From NCBI GenBank assembly GCA_023426345.1, contig JAFAAX010000103.1:1-21123 (forward strand): a stretch of 21,123 nt of DNA. Direction: 5' to 3'. This document shows, one piece after another, positions 1 through 6,966 of the stretch. Under the pieces are notes generated by a model that worked only from the letters and a program-made list of their open reading frames with translations, was not told where the DNA came from and ran no database searches. The translations under genes were made by a program, and so were the position numbers. The DNA comes from Actinomycetes bacterium (lineage in GTDB: Bacteria > Actinomycetota > Actinomycetes > Actinomycetales > Actinomycetaceae). The first letter of the stretch is position 1, and each line of letters opens with the position of its first letter.

Positions 1-533
1 GGCGTGAACGGCCCCCAGCGCACCACGCCGCCGACGGCCAGGTGGAAGATCAGGTGATAGCCGCGTCCCGCGTCGGTGGGCAGGCCGGCGGCCTCGAAGG
101 CGGCGAGGAGGCCGGACCGGGTGAGCGGCGCCGCAGCCAGCGCGTCGACGGCGACCGCCAGGGCGCGCGCGATCGCCGCGTCGTCGAGGCCCAGTTGATG
201 CCGGCGCCGGGCGGTCGAGCGGTGGACCCGCGCCGAGGTGAGGGACAGGAGGTCGGCCAGATGCGACGGCGTCGTGGCGAACAGGGTGCCCCGCATCGGC
301 CAGGAGCGCACCAGCTCGCCGCGCGTGAAGGCCGCGCGGACGTCGTCCAGCGTCGTCCCCGGCGCGCAGCGGATCGCGATCGCGCGCAGGACGGCACCGA
401 GGTCCTGGCCCTGCAGGGCGACGGCGCGGTCCACGACCTGGACGGGGGACAGCCCGGCCGCCGCGGATGACGGGCCGAGCAGCTGCGCGTCCAGCCGCAT
501 CCGCCGGGCGGTGGCGGGGGAGAGATCGTTCAC
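1..533 (-). CDS. AlkZ-like winged-helix DNA-binding protein (partial, C-terminus outside window)
   Basis: Reading the minus strand from GTG at 533 gives 177 codons with no stop, running off the left edge. The text matches the winged-helix DNA-binding (HTH_42) family that includes the DNA glycosylases AlkZ and YcaQ/AlkX. Typical pieces are RMRLDAQLL near residues 12-19, VALQGQDLGAVLRAIAIR at about 38-55, and RGELVRSWPMRGTLF at about 74-88. Residues Q41-G-Q43 fit the QxQ motif described as catalytic in AlkZ-type enzymes, which unhook alkylated or crosslinked bases. The GTG start is supported by TACCAT seven bases upstream, a leaderless pattern; an in-frame ATG lies at 500. It diverges from a repair-type polymerase, which suits a DNA-repair role. 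The catalytic assignment is inference, because much of the family is uncharacterised and the C-terminal half is not visible. Confidence 0.8.
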   Translation of the reverse strand, partial: MNDLSPATARRMRLDAQLLGPSSAAAGLSPVQVVDRAVALQGQDLGAVLRAIAIRCAPGTTLDDVRAAFTRGELVRSWPMRGTLFATTPSHLADLLSLTSARVHRSTARRRHQLGLDDAAIARALAVAVDALAAAPLTRSGLLAAFEAAGLPTDAGRGYHLIFHLAVGGVVRWGPFT

Positions 534-540
534 CGTCGGG

Positions 541-546
541 ATGGTA
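541..546 (-). promoter_or_regulatory. -10 hexamer (TACCAT) for the AlkZ-like gene
   Basis: Minus-strand TACCAT fits TAnnnT and ends seven bases before GTG 533. Transcription would then begin at or next to the start codon (leaderless). No convincing -35 box is seen. Confidence 0.45.
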
Positions 547-612
547 CCCCCCGCCGCTGGCGCATCCCGCCGGCGATCCTCCGCCGCGGGTGCGGCCTGT
601 GGGCGACGTCAC

Positions 613-618
613 TAGGGT
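613..618 (+). promoter_or_regulatory. -10 hexamer (TAGGGT) for the LigD-type polymerase
   Basis: TAGGGT, then six bases, then ATG 625. This places the likely transcription start at the ATG. No clear -35 box is seen. Confidence 0.45.
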
Positions 619-624
619 GGGGGC

Positions 625-1563
625 ATGGCGCAGAACCCGAGCCCCGGGGCGCCGCCCAGGCTGACCTCCCCGGACAAGCTGATCTTCCCCGACGCGCGGT
701 TCACGAAGCGGGACCTCGCGGACTACCTCGATGCCGTCGCCGACGCCTTCCTGCCCCAGTTGCGTGACCGCCCCGTGACGCGGGTCCGCTTCCCTGACGG
801 CGTGGCGGGCGAGCGCCTCTTCCAGCGCCATGTGGGACGCGGCGCGCCCGGATGGGTCCGCACGGCGCGTCTGCGCGCCAGCCCGGTGGACATGGGGCGC
901 GAGGCGTCCTCCGACCCCGGGTCCTCGGCCCTGGTCGTCTCCCCGGTGGTCGACGACCGGCGGACGCTGGCGTGGATGGCCAACCAGGCCACGGTCGAGT
1001 TCCACACGCCGCAGTGGCGCCTGGGCCCGCGCGGCGCCGTCCGGCCCCCGGACCGGCTGGTCATCGACCTGGATCCCGGGGAGGGCGCCGGCCTGGACGA
1101 GTGCGCCCGGGCCGCCCGGCTGGTCCGCGCGGCCCTGGCGGCCGACGGGCTGGACCCCGTCCCCGTCACGAGCGGCGGGAAGGGCCTGCACGTGCGGTGC
1201 GCGCTCCTCCCCGACGAGGGCGGCCCGCGGGGCCGGCTCCCGTTCGCACGCACCGCCATCGGGGTGCATCGCTACGTCCGCGAGCTCGCGCACCGCCTGG
1301 CCCAGGAGGAGCACGGGCTGATCGTCGCCCGCGCCGCGAAGGAGGACCGCGTGGGCCGGGTGTTCCTGGACTGGAGCCAGAACCATCCGGCCAAGTCCAC
1401 GATCACCCCCTATAGCCTGCGCGCCAAGGGCCCCCGGCCCACTGTCGCCGCCCCGCGGACCTGGGAGGAGATCCGCCCCGGGCTCGCCCAGCTGGGCCCC
1501 GACCAGGTGCTCGCCCGCCTCCAGCGCGACGGCGACCTCCTGGCCGCCCCCTCCATCCCCTGA
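625..1563 (+). CDS. Stand-alone LigD-type DNA polymerase/primase domain protein (PolD-like)
   Basis: 312 aa, about the size of the polymerase domain of LigD, the bacterial non-homologous end-joining ligase, with no ligase or phosphoesterase module attached. The archaeo-eukaryotic primase-like active site is visible: the metal-binding pair in VIDLDPGEG (D148, D150), the nucleotide-binding SGGKGLHV (183-190) and a third acidic residue in VFLDWSQN (D249). The N-terminal SPDKLIFPDARFTKRDLADY and the late AKSTITPYSLRAK are family-typical. Such enzymes add ribo- or deoxyribonucleotides at break ends or gaps; mycobacterial PolD1/PolD2 are free-standing relatives. No ku or ligD ligase gene is in the window, so a true end-joining role is not shown. 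It diverges from the AlkZ-like gene and is followed 25 nt later by an oxidoreductase. Confidence 0.9.
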   Translation: MAQNPSPGAPPRLTSPDKLIFPDARFTKRDLADYLDAVADAFLPQLRDRPVTRVRFPDGVAGERLFQRHVGRGAPGWVRTARLRASPVDMGREASSDPGSSALVVSPVVDDRRTLAWMANQATVEFHTPQWRLGPRGAVRPPDRLVIDLDPGEGAGLDECARAARLVRAALAADGLDPVPVTSGGKGLHVRCALLPDEGGPRGRLPFARTAIGVHRYVRELAHRLAQEEHGLIVARAAKEDRVGRVFLDWSQNHPAKSTITPYSLRAKGPRPTVAAPRTWEEIRPGLAQLGPDQVLARLQRDGDLLAAPSIP

Positions 1564-1589
1564 CACCTCTCACGGAAGGACACCTCTCA
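1562..1589 (+). repeat. 11-bp direct repeat flanking a ribosome binding site
   Basis: GACACCTCTCA occurs at 1562-1572 and again at 1579-1589, with the Shine-Dalgarno GGAAGGA (1574-1580) between and partly inside the second copy. The first copy overlaps the stop codon of the polymerase gene. The second ends on the A of the next ATG. Confidence 0.8.
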
Positions 1590-2536
1590 TGGGACGCCGA
1601 GTCGTCTTCGAGGAATTCGGCGGCATCGACCGCCTGCACATCGTCGAGGCCCCCGATCCACAGCCCGGCCTCGGGCAGGTCCGCGTGCGCGTGGCGTTCG
1701 CGGGCCTCAACCCCGTGGACTGGAAGATCCTGGCCGGCGGACCCGGCAGGGGCGCGCCGAAGCCGCCGTCGGGCAACGGCAACGACTTCGCGGGGGTGGT
1801 CGACATGGTCGGCCCCGGCGTGGAGGACCTGGCCGTCGGCGACCCGGTCTTCGGGGGACTGCGCTTCTTCGCCCAGGCCGACCACCTCCTGATCGACGCC
1901 GCCCACGTGTGCGCCGTGCCCCCGGGGCTGGGACTGGACACGGCCGCGGGCCTCCAGATCACGTCCTTGACGGCGCTGGCCGGGGTGCGCGCGATCGCCC
2001 CGCGGGCCGGGGAGACGGTGCTGGTCACCGGGGCCGCGGGCGGCGTCGGCGTGCTGGCCGCGCAGCTGGCCCGCGCCGCGGGAGCCACGGTGCTCGGCAC
2101 CGCGGGCCCGGACAACCACCCGTTCCTCCAGTCGCTGGGCATCGTGCCCGTCCTCTACGGCGAGGGGCTGGCGGACCGGCTGCGGGATCTGGCGCCCGGC
2201 GGCATCCAGGCCGCCTACTCGACGCGCGGCCTCGACGAGGTCCGCGCCCTGGTGGGCCTCGGCATCCCGGCGGGGCGGATCAACGCGATCGCCGCCGGCC
2301 CCGCGGCCGGCGAACTCGGCGCCCACACCGACGGCATGGCGGCGTCCCTTCCCGGGGATCTGGAGAGGATCGCGGCCGCCGTGGCGTCGGGCGCCCTGAT
2401 CAGCCCGATCGACTCCGTCTACGACCTGGAGGACGTCGGATCCGCCTACGCCCGCCTGCAGGCCGGCCACGTGCGCGGCAAGATCCTCTTGCGCACCGCG
2501 TCCGCCGCCGGGGCCGCGGAGCTGCTCGGCGCGTGA
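1589..2536 (+). CDS. Zinc-independent MDR-family NADP-dependent oxidoreductase (quinone oxidoreductase-like)
   Basis: 315 aa, the usual length for the medium-chain dehydrogenase/reductase superfamily. The N-terminal GroES-like half contains AGLNPVDWKI (38-47) and GNDFAGVV (64-71). The Rossmann half has the nucleotide-binding VLVTGAAGGVGVLAAQLA at about 144-161. There is no catalytic cysteine/histidine zinc set and no structural four-cysteine lobe, which places it with quinone oxidoreductase-like members that reduce carbonyls or quinones with NADPH; the substrate cannot be read from sequence. ATG 1589 is fixed by GGAAGGA eight bases upstream. It probably shares the transcript of the upstream polymerase gene (25-nt gap), though no functional link is obvious. 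Its TGA abuts the stop codon of der on the other strand. Confidence 0.88.
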   Translation: MGRRVVFEEFGGIDRLHIVEAPDPQPGLGQVRVRVAFAGLNPVDWKILAGGPGRGAPKPPSGNGNDFAGVVDMVGPGVEDLAVGDPVFGGLRFFAQADHLLIDAAHVCAVPPGLGLDTAAGLQITSLTALAGVRAIAPRAGETVLVTGAAGGVGVLAAQLARAAGATVLGTAGPDNHPFLQSLGIVPVLYGEGLADRLRDLAPGGIQAAYSTRGLDEVRALVGLGIPAGRINAIAAGPAAGELGAHTDGMAASLPGDLERIAAAVASGALISPIDSVYDLEDVGSAYARLQAGHVRGKILLRTASAAGAAELLGA

Positions 2537-4042
2537 TCAGCGGCGCCGGCGCTCTCTCACGCGGACCGAGATCTGGATCGGGGAGCCGTCGAACCCGAAG
2601 TCCTCGCGCATGCGCCGCTCGATGAACCGGCGGTAGCCGGGATCGAGGAATCCGGTGGTGAACAGGACGAAGCGCGGCGGCCGGGTCGACACCTGCGTGC
2701 CGAACAGGATGCGGGGCTGCTTGCCGCCGCGCAGGGGATGCGGGTGGGCGGCGACGAGCTGCCCGAGGAACGCGTTGAGCCGGCCCGTCGGGATGCGGGT
2801 CTCCCAGCCGGCCAGCGCGGCGTCGAGCGCGCGGGCGATCCGGTTCGTGTGCCACGTCGTCAGCGCCGACAGGTTGATCCGCGGCGCCCAGGGGATCTGG
2901 ACGAGGTCGCGTTCCTGCTCGGCGCGCAGGCGGGCCTGGCGGTCCTCGTCGACGAGGTCCCACTTGTTGTTGACGATGACCAGGGCGCGCCCCGCGTCGA
3001 TGGCCTGCTGGACGACGCGGACGTCCTGCTCGGTGAGGGGCTCGGAGGCGTCGAGGAGCACCATGGCCACCTCCGCCTTCTCCAGGGCCGCCTGCGTGCG
3101 GATCGAGGCGTAGTAGTCGGCGCCCGTGGTGCGGTGCATCTTGCGGCGGATGCCGGCCGTGTCGACGAACCACCAGGGGCGGCCGTCGAGCTCGAGGAGC
3201 TCGTCGACGGGGTCGCGCGTGGTGCCCGCCACCTCGTCGACGACCACGCGCTCGGCCCCCGTCAGGGCGTTGAGCAGCGAGGACTTGCCGACGTTGGGAC
3301 GCCCGATCAACGCGACGCGCCGAGGCCCCCCCTCGGGCATCGCCGGGGCGACGGCGGAGCGCTCGGGCAGGGCGGCGAGGATCGCGTCGAGCAGATCGCC
3401 GGTGCCGCGCCCGTGGAGGGCCGAGATCGCGTAGGGCTCGCCCAGCCCGAGGGACCACAGCAACGCCGCGTCGGACTCCTGGAGCGGGGAGTCGACCTTG
3501 TTCGCGGCCAGCACGACGGGCTTGCCCGACGCCCGCAGGACGCGGACGATCCGCTCGTCGGTGGCCGTGACGCCGACCGTGGCGTCGACGACCAGGCACA
3601 CCGCGTCCGCCAGATCGATGGCGATCTCCGCCTGCTCGGCGACCGAGCGGTCCAGGCCGCGCACGTCGACCTCCCAGCCGCCGGTGTCGACCAGGGTGAA
3701 GTCGCGGCCCGCCCAGTCCGCGGGATAGGCGACCCGGTCGCGCGTCACGCCGGGCGTGTCCTGGACGACGGCCTCGCGGCGCCCGAGGATGCGGTTGACC
3801 AGCGTCGACTTGCCGACGTTGGGGCGTCCGACGACGGCCAGCACCGGCAGGCCGGCCGCGGCGCCGCCGGACTCGTCCGCGGGAGCCCCGCCGTCGAGCA
3901 GGGCCAGGTCCTCCTCGTCGAGCTCGTACTGCTCGAGGGAGGCGCGCATCGCGCGGGCCCGCAGGTCCTGGTCCTCGGCGGTCTCCTCGGGAGGGGGAGC
4001 CGCGGGGTCGGCGGGGGAGAGCCCGGTCAGGTCGTCAGTCAC
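2537..4042 (-). CDS. der: Ribosome-associated GTPase Der (EngA)
   Basis: 501 aa with the tandem GTPase domains unique to Der, which acts in 50S ribosomal subunit maturation. G domain 1: GRPNVGKST (72-80), DTPGVTRD (95-102), DTGGW (119-123), NKVD (181-184). G domain 2: GRPNVGKSS (247-255), DTAGIRRK (294-301), NKWD (359-362). The remaining C-terminal part is the KH-like domain. An acidic N-terminal extension of about 65 residues precedes the first domain, as is common in Actinobacteria. The start is GTG 4042, six bases after TAGGAT, consistent with a leaderless transcript. In many Actinobacteria der follows cmk, but here the upstream gene is murE and a hairpin separates the two, so der probably has its own promoter. 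Confidence 0.97.
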   Translation of the reverse strand: MTDDLTGLSPADPAAPPPEETAEDQDLRARAMRASLEQYELDEEDLALLDGGAPADESGGAAAGLPVLAVVGRPNVGKSTLVNRILGRREAVVQDTPGVTRDRVAYPADWAGRDFTLVDTGGWEVDVRGLDRSVAEQAEIAIDLADAVCLVVDATVGVTATDERIVRVLRASGKPVVLAANKVDSPLQESDAALLWSLGLGEPYAISALHGRGTGDLLDAILAALPERSAVAPAMPEGGPRRVALIGRPNVGKSSLLNALTGAERVVVDEVAGTTRDPVDELLELDGRPWWFVDTAGIRRKMHRTTGADYYASIRTQAALEKAEVAMVLLDASEPLTEQDVRVVQQAIDAGRALVIVNNKWDLVDEDRQARLRAEQERDLVQIPWAPRINLSALTTWHTNRIARALDAALAGWETRIPTGRLNAFLGQLVAAHPHPLRGGKQPRILFGTQVSTRPPRFVLFTTGFLDPGYRRFIERRMREDFGFDGSPIQISVRVRERRRR

Positions 4043-4048
4043 GCGCCA

Positions 4049-4054
4049 ATCCTA
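4049..4054 (-). promoter_or_regulatory. -10 hexamer (TAGGAT) for der
   Basis: Minus-strand TAGGAT, then six bases, then GTG 4042. The expected start of transcription is at the GTG. The region that would hold a -35 box lies inside the murE hairpin. Confidence 0.5.
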
Positions 4055-4087
4055 GACGAGGGCGGCCCCGGCCCCCGGGCCGGGGCG
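4055..4087 (-). terminator. Hairpin after murE, shared with the uvrA-like gene
   Basis: Arms GCCCCGGC (4065-4072) and GCCGGGGC (4079-4086) form a perfect 8-bp stem starting 12 nt after the murE stop on the minus strand. The flank CGCCCTCGTC follows, with no T-run. The same element recurs at 12341-12370. It probably acts as an actinobacterial-type terminator or 3'-end stabiliser. Confidence 0.6.
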
Positions 4088-4098
4088 ACCGGCCGCCC

Positions 4099-5670
4099 TC
4101 AGCGACGGCCGCGCGGATCCTGATCGAGGACCTCGCGGCTGACGGGCACGTCGTTGTAGACGTGTTTGATGCCCTCGATGTCCTGATACCACTCCGCGCC
4201 CTTGCCCGTGATGAGCACCGTGTCCCCGGGCCGGGCCGCGAGGATCGCCCGGCGCACCGCGTCGCGGCGGCAGGTGGACACCTCGACGACGCCGCGCAGG
4301 TCGGGGCGCACGTCCGCGACGCCCGCGAGCAGCTCGGCGCGGATCGAGGCCGCGTCCTCCGTGCGGGGGTTCTCGTCGGTGACCCACAGGTCGTCGGCCA
4401 GCCGCGCGGCGATCCGCGCCAGGGGGGCGCGCTTCGTGGCGTCGCGGTCGCCGTCGGTGCCGAAGACCAGGACGATCCGCCCGCGGGTGAGGTCGCGCGT
4501 CGAGCGCAGCGTCCACTCCAGGCCCTCGGGCGTGTGGGCGTAGTCGACGACGACGAGGGGCTGGGCGGGGTGGGGGAGCGCGTTGACCTTCTCCATGCGC
4601 CCGGGCACCTGGTCGGCGCGCTCGACCGCGGCGATGACGGCGTCGACGTCGAGCCCCAGGACGGTGGCGGCGACGATGGCGACCGCGGTGTTCTGCACGT
4701 TGACGTCGCCCAGCACGGGGGTCGCCACCGCGTGGCCGCGCCCGTCGGGATCGACCAGCGTGAAGACGGTGCGGGAGGTCTCCCGGTCCGCGTGCGTGTC
4801 GCGGACCGTCCAGTCCGCCGGCTGGTCCGTCAGCGCGGAGACGGTGACCACCGGCACCTCCGCCTCCGCGGCCAGGCGCCGGCCCCACTGGTCGTCGACG
4901 CACACGACGCCGCGGCGCGAGTGCGCCGGGGTGAACAGGAGCCTCTTCGCGGCGAAGTAGTGCTCCATGTCGTGGTAGTAGTCGAGGTGGTCGTGCTGGA
5001 GGTTCGTGAACCCCGCGACGTCGAAGACGACGCCGTCGACGCGGTGGAGGCTCAGCGCGTGCGCGGAGGTCTCGATCACGGCGGCCCCGAGCCCCTCCTG
5101 CTCGGCCAGGGCGAGCATCCGCTGGACGACGGGCGCCTCGCTGGTCGTGTGCTCGGAGAGGATGCGGAGGTCCCCGATCAGCGTCTCGACGGTGCCGCAC
5201 AGCGCCGGGTCCTGATGGGCCGCGCCCAATGCGGCCCGCATGAGGTAGGACGTGGTCGTCTTGCCGTTCGTGCCGGTCACCGCCAGGGTGCGCAGCCGGT
5301 CGGCCGGATGCCCGTAGACCGTGGCGGACGCCACCGCGGCGGCGGAGCGCGGATCCGCGACGACCGCCACGGGCACGGCGAGCCCCTCCTGGGCGACGCG
5401 GCGGGCGCCCTCCTCATCGGTGAGCACGGCGACGGCGCCCTCCTCGACGGCGCGCCGGGCGAAGCGGATCCCGTGCTGGGTGAGGCCGGGGATCGCGACG
5501 AACAGCCACCCGGGGTCCAGGTCGAGCGTCGACACCGTCACGCCCCCCACCACGACGGAGCGGGCGGGGACGCCGGGCGCGTCCACCCACTCCAGCACCG
5601 CGAGGCCGCGGAGGGCGTCGGACAGGGGGATCGGGGTGACGGACGGGCGGATGTCGCACACGGAACTCAT
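4099..5670 (-). CDS. murE: MurE-type UDP-MurNAc-tripeptide synthetase
   Basis: 523 aa from ATG 5670. Mur ligases add the third peptide residue (diaminopimelate, lysine or ornithine) to UDP-MurNAc-L-Ala-D-Glu in the cytoplasm, using ATP. Visible signatures are the ATP loop TGTNGKTTT (132-140), the UDP-MurNAc-binding HTTSEAP (174-180), ETSAHALSLHRVDG (200-213), the lysine expected to be carbamylated in YFAAKRLLF (K242) and the central-to-C-terminal DYAHTPEG (376-383). The amino-acid-specificity region reads DENPRTED (432-439) rather than the exact DNPR of diaminopimelate enzymes, and the preceding stretch is GTDGDRDATKR, so the added residue is uncertain. ATG 5670 is preferred over GTG 5679 because TAGAGT lies seven bases before it. 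The gene sits beside der, away from any visible division/cell-wall cluster. Confidence 0.9.
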   Translation of the reverse strand: MSSVCDIRPSVTPIPLSDALRGLAVLEWVDAPGVPARSVVVGGVTVSTLDLDPGWLFVAIPGLTQHGIRFARRAVEEGAVAVLTDEEGARRVAQEGLAVPVAVVADPRSAAAVASATVYGHPADRLRTLAVTGTNGKTTTSYLMRAALGAAHQDPALCGTVETLIGDLRILSEHTTSEAPVVQRMLALAEQEGLGAAVIETSAHALSLHRVDGVVFDVAGFTNLQHDHLDYYHDMEHYFAAKRLLFTPAHSRRGVVCVDDQWGRRLAAEAEVPVVTVSALTDQPADWTVRDTHADRETSRTVFTLVDPDGRGHAVATPVLGDVNVQNTAVAIVAATVLGLDVDAVIAAVERADQVPGRMEKVNALPHPAQPLVVVDYAHTPEGLEWTLRSTRDLTRGRIVLVFGTDGDRDATKRAPLARIAARLADDLWVTDENPRTEDAASIRAELLAGVADVRPDLRGVVEVSTCRRDAVRRAILAARPGDTVLITGKGAEWYQDIEGIKHVYNDVPVSREVLDQDPRGRR

Positions 5671-5677
5671 GGCGGTC

Positions 5678-5683
5678 ACTCTA
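5678..5683 (-). promoter_or_regulatory. -10 hexamer (TAGAGT) deciding the murE start
   Basis: Minus-strand TAGAGT followed by seven bases and ATG 5670. This implies a leaderless murE message and argues against GTG 5679, which lies inside the hexamer. Confidence 0.5.
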
Positions 5684-5723
5684 TCCGGCGAGCGGCGGGC
5701 CCCGCCCCGAGCGCCCCCGCCTC

Positions 5724-5729
5724 TACACT
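5724..5729 (+). promoter_or_regulatory. -10 hexamer (TACACT) for the DUF881-sbp operon
   Basis: TACACT, six bases, then ATG 5736. It is divergent from the murE hexamer 41 bp away, so both promoters share the 65-bp gap between the two start codons. Confidence 0.5.
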
Positions 5730-5735
5730 CGGGGC

Positions 5736-6632
5736 ATGCCCGTCTTCTCCGCGCCCCTCGGCGGCCCCGCCGCGCCCCGCGGGAGAGGCGGTCCGGGCGC
5801 GTCGCCCTCGTCCGGTCCGGCGGCCGCCGGCGGCCGCGATCCGGCGGCCGCGATGTCGCTGCTCAACCAGCTCCTGAGGAACCCCCTGGACGCGGGCTAC
5901 CACGCCTACTCGAAGGACGCGGCCGACGCCCGCGTCGCGGCCTGGAGGAAGGCGCTCCTCCTCCTGCTCGCCGCGGCGCTGGGCCTGGCCTGCACCCTGG
6001 CCGTGCGCGATCTGCGGGCTCCCGGAGCGGACGCCGTCCAACAGACTCTGCTCGACCAGGCCCGCGCCCAGATGGCGACCGTCCAGTCCCTGGACGCCGA
6101 CGTCACGGCCCTGTCGGCCCAGGCGCGCGCCGCCGCCGGAGACGCGGGACCGGACGAGGCCGCCCTGGCGCCCGGCGTCGCCGTGGCGGCCTCCACGACG
6201 CCCGTCGACGGCCCCGGGCTGCTGGTCACCCTGGACGACCGCCGGGACACCGGGCTGGACTCCCCGGTGGCCGACGGCGCCGTCAGCGACCAGGACCTGC
6301 GCGTGGTCCTCAACGCGCTGTGGAGCGGAGGAGCCGAGGCCCTGTCCGTCAACGGGCTGCGCATCGGTCCGGGCACGTTCGTCCGCACGGCCGGCTCCGT
6401 CATCCTCGTCGACGTCACCCCGGTCCAGGCCCCCTACGAGGTCGCGGCGATCGGGGACGCGAACGACCTGTCGATCGCCCTGGTCCGCGGCGCCGCCGGC
6501 GACTACCTGTCGACCGCGCAGTCGCTGCGCGGGATCACCGTGCGGTCCCGCTCCTCCTCGTCGTTGCCGATGGACGCCCTGGACGCGCCCGTCGGCGGCC
6601 GCTCCACCACCACCGACAGCTCAGGAGGCTGA
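5736..6632 (+). CDS. DUF881 family membrane-anchored protein (first copy)
   Basis: 298 aa. A low-complexity Ala/Gly/Pro-rich N-terminus (1-38) precedes a cytoplasmic stretch and one membrane helix at about 72-90. An extracytoplasmic domain follows with the DUF881 signatures PVDGPGLLVTLDD (about 161-173), WSGGAEALSVNG (about 196-207) and the APYEVAAIGD segment. Function is unknown; the family is found in Gram-positive bacteria, often beside Sbp, as here and in mycobacteria (Rv1823). ATG 5736 is supported by TACACT six bases upstream. An internal in-frame ATG at 5853 would remove the low-complexity part but has no ribosome site. A 14-bp tandem repeat, not a multiple of three, lies just before that internal ATG. 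The stop codon is followed at once by the GTG of sbp. Confidence 0.85.
   Translation: MPVFSAPLGGPAAPRGRGGPGASPSSGPAAAGGRDPAAAMSLLNQLLRNPLDAGYHAYSKDAADARVAAWRKALLLLLAAALGLACTLAVRDLRAPGADAVQQTLLDQARAQMATVQSLDADVTALSAQARAAAGDAGPDEAALAPGVAVAASTTPVDGPGLLVTLDDRRDTGLDSPVADGAVSDQDLRVVLNALWSGGAEALSVNGLRIGPGTFVRTAGSVILVDVTPVQAPYEVAAIGDANDLSIALVRGAAGDYLSTAQSLRGITVRSRSSSSLPMDALDAPVGGRSTTTDSSGG
5817..5854 (+). repeat. 14-bp tandem repeat inside the DUF881 gene
   Basis: CCGGCGGCCGCGAT is repeated head-to-tail at 5827-5840 and 5841-5854, preceded by a 10-bp partial copy at 5817-5826. The unit is not a multiple of three, so gain or loss of a copy would change the reading frame of the N-terminal extension. 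Confidence 0.85.
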
Positions 6633-6633
6633 T

Positions 6634-6966
6634 GTGATCGCCGTCCTCGGACTCGCCCTGGGGATCCTCGTGGGATTCCTGGTGGACCCCTCCATCCCCA
6701 CCTGGCTCCAGCCCTACCTGCCCGTGGCCGTCGTCGCCGGGCTCGACGCGCTCTTCGGCGCGGGCCGGGCGTGGCTGGAGGGGACGTTCTCCGACCGCGT
6801 GTTCATCATGTCGTTCTTCTGGAACGTCGTCGTCGCCTGCCTGCTCGTCTTCCTGGGCGCGCAGCTGGGCGTCGGCTCCGCGATGACCACGGCCGTCGTG
6901 GTCGTGCTCGGCATCCGGATCTTCTCCAACACCGCCTCCATCCGCCGGCTGATCTTCAAGGCGTGA
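6634..6966 (+). CDS. sbp: Small basic protein Sbp (DUF1290), integral membrane
   Basis: 110 aa, the normal family length. Three to four hydrophobic segments are visible: residues 1-16, about 28-40, about 59-77 and about 82-96. The family-typical start is MIAVLGLALGILVGFLVDPSIP and the protein ends with SIRRLIFKA. The molecular function is not established; related genes sit near division genes in Firmicutes and between two DUF881 genes in Actinobacteria (Rv1824). The GTG start at 6634 is fixed by a textbook AGGAGG (6623-6628) five bases upstream, and it lies one base after the previous stop codon. Its TGA overlaps the GTG of the next gene, so the three genes are almost certainly translated from one message. 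Confidence 0.93.
   Translation: MIAVLGLALGILVGFLVDPSIPTWLQPYLPVAVVAGLDALFGAGRAWLEGTFSDRVFIMSFFWNVVVACLLVFLGAQLGVGSAMTTAVVVVLGIRIFSNTASIRRLIFKA

Noticed and set aside
42..470. Plus-strand open frame at the left edge
   Set aside because: Shadow of the minus-strand AlkZ-like gene, which carries clear family motifs; the plus-strand translation resembles nothing.
4162..5877. Long plus-strand open frame opposite murE
   Set aside because: Antisense shadow with biased Arg/Gly/Val/Asp composition. MurE motifs on the other strand account for the sequence.
6771..6962. Longer N-terminus for the second DUF881 protein
   Set aside because: It shadows sbp. GTG 6963 overlaps the sbp stop and gives the expected domain layout.
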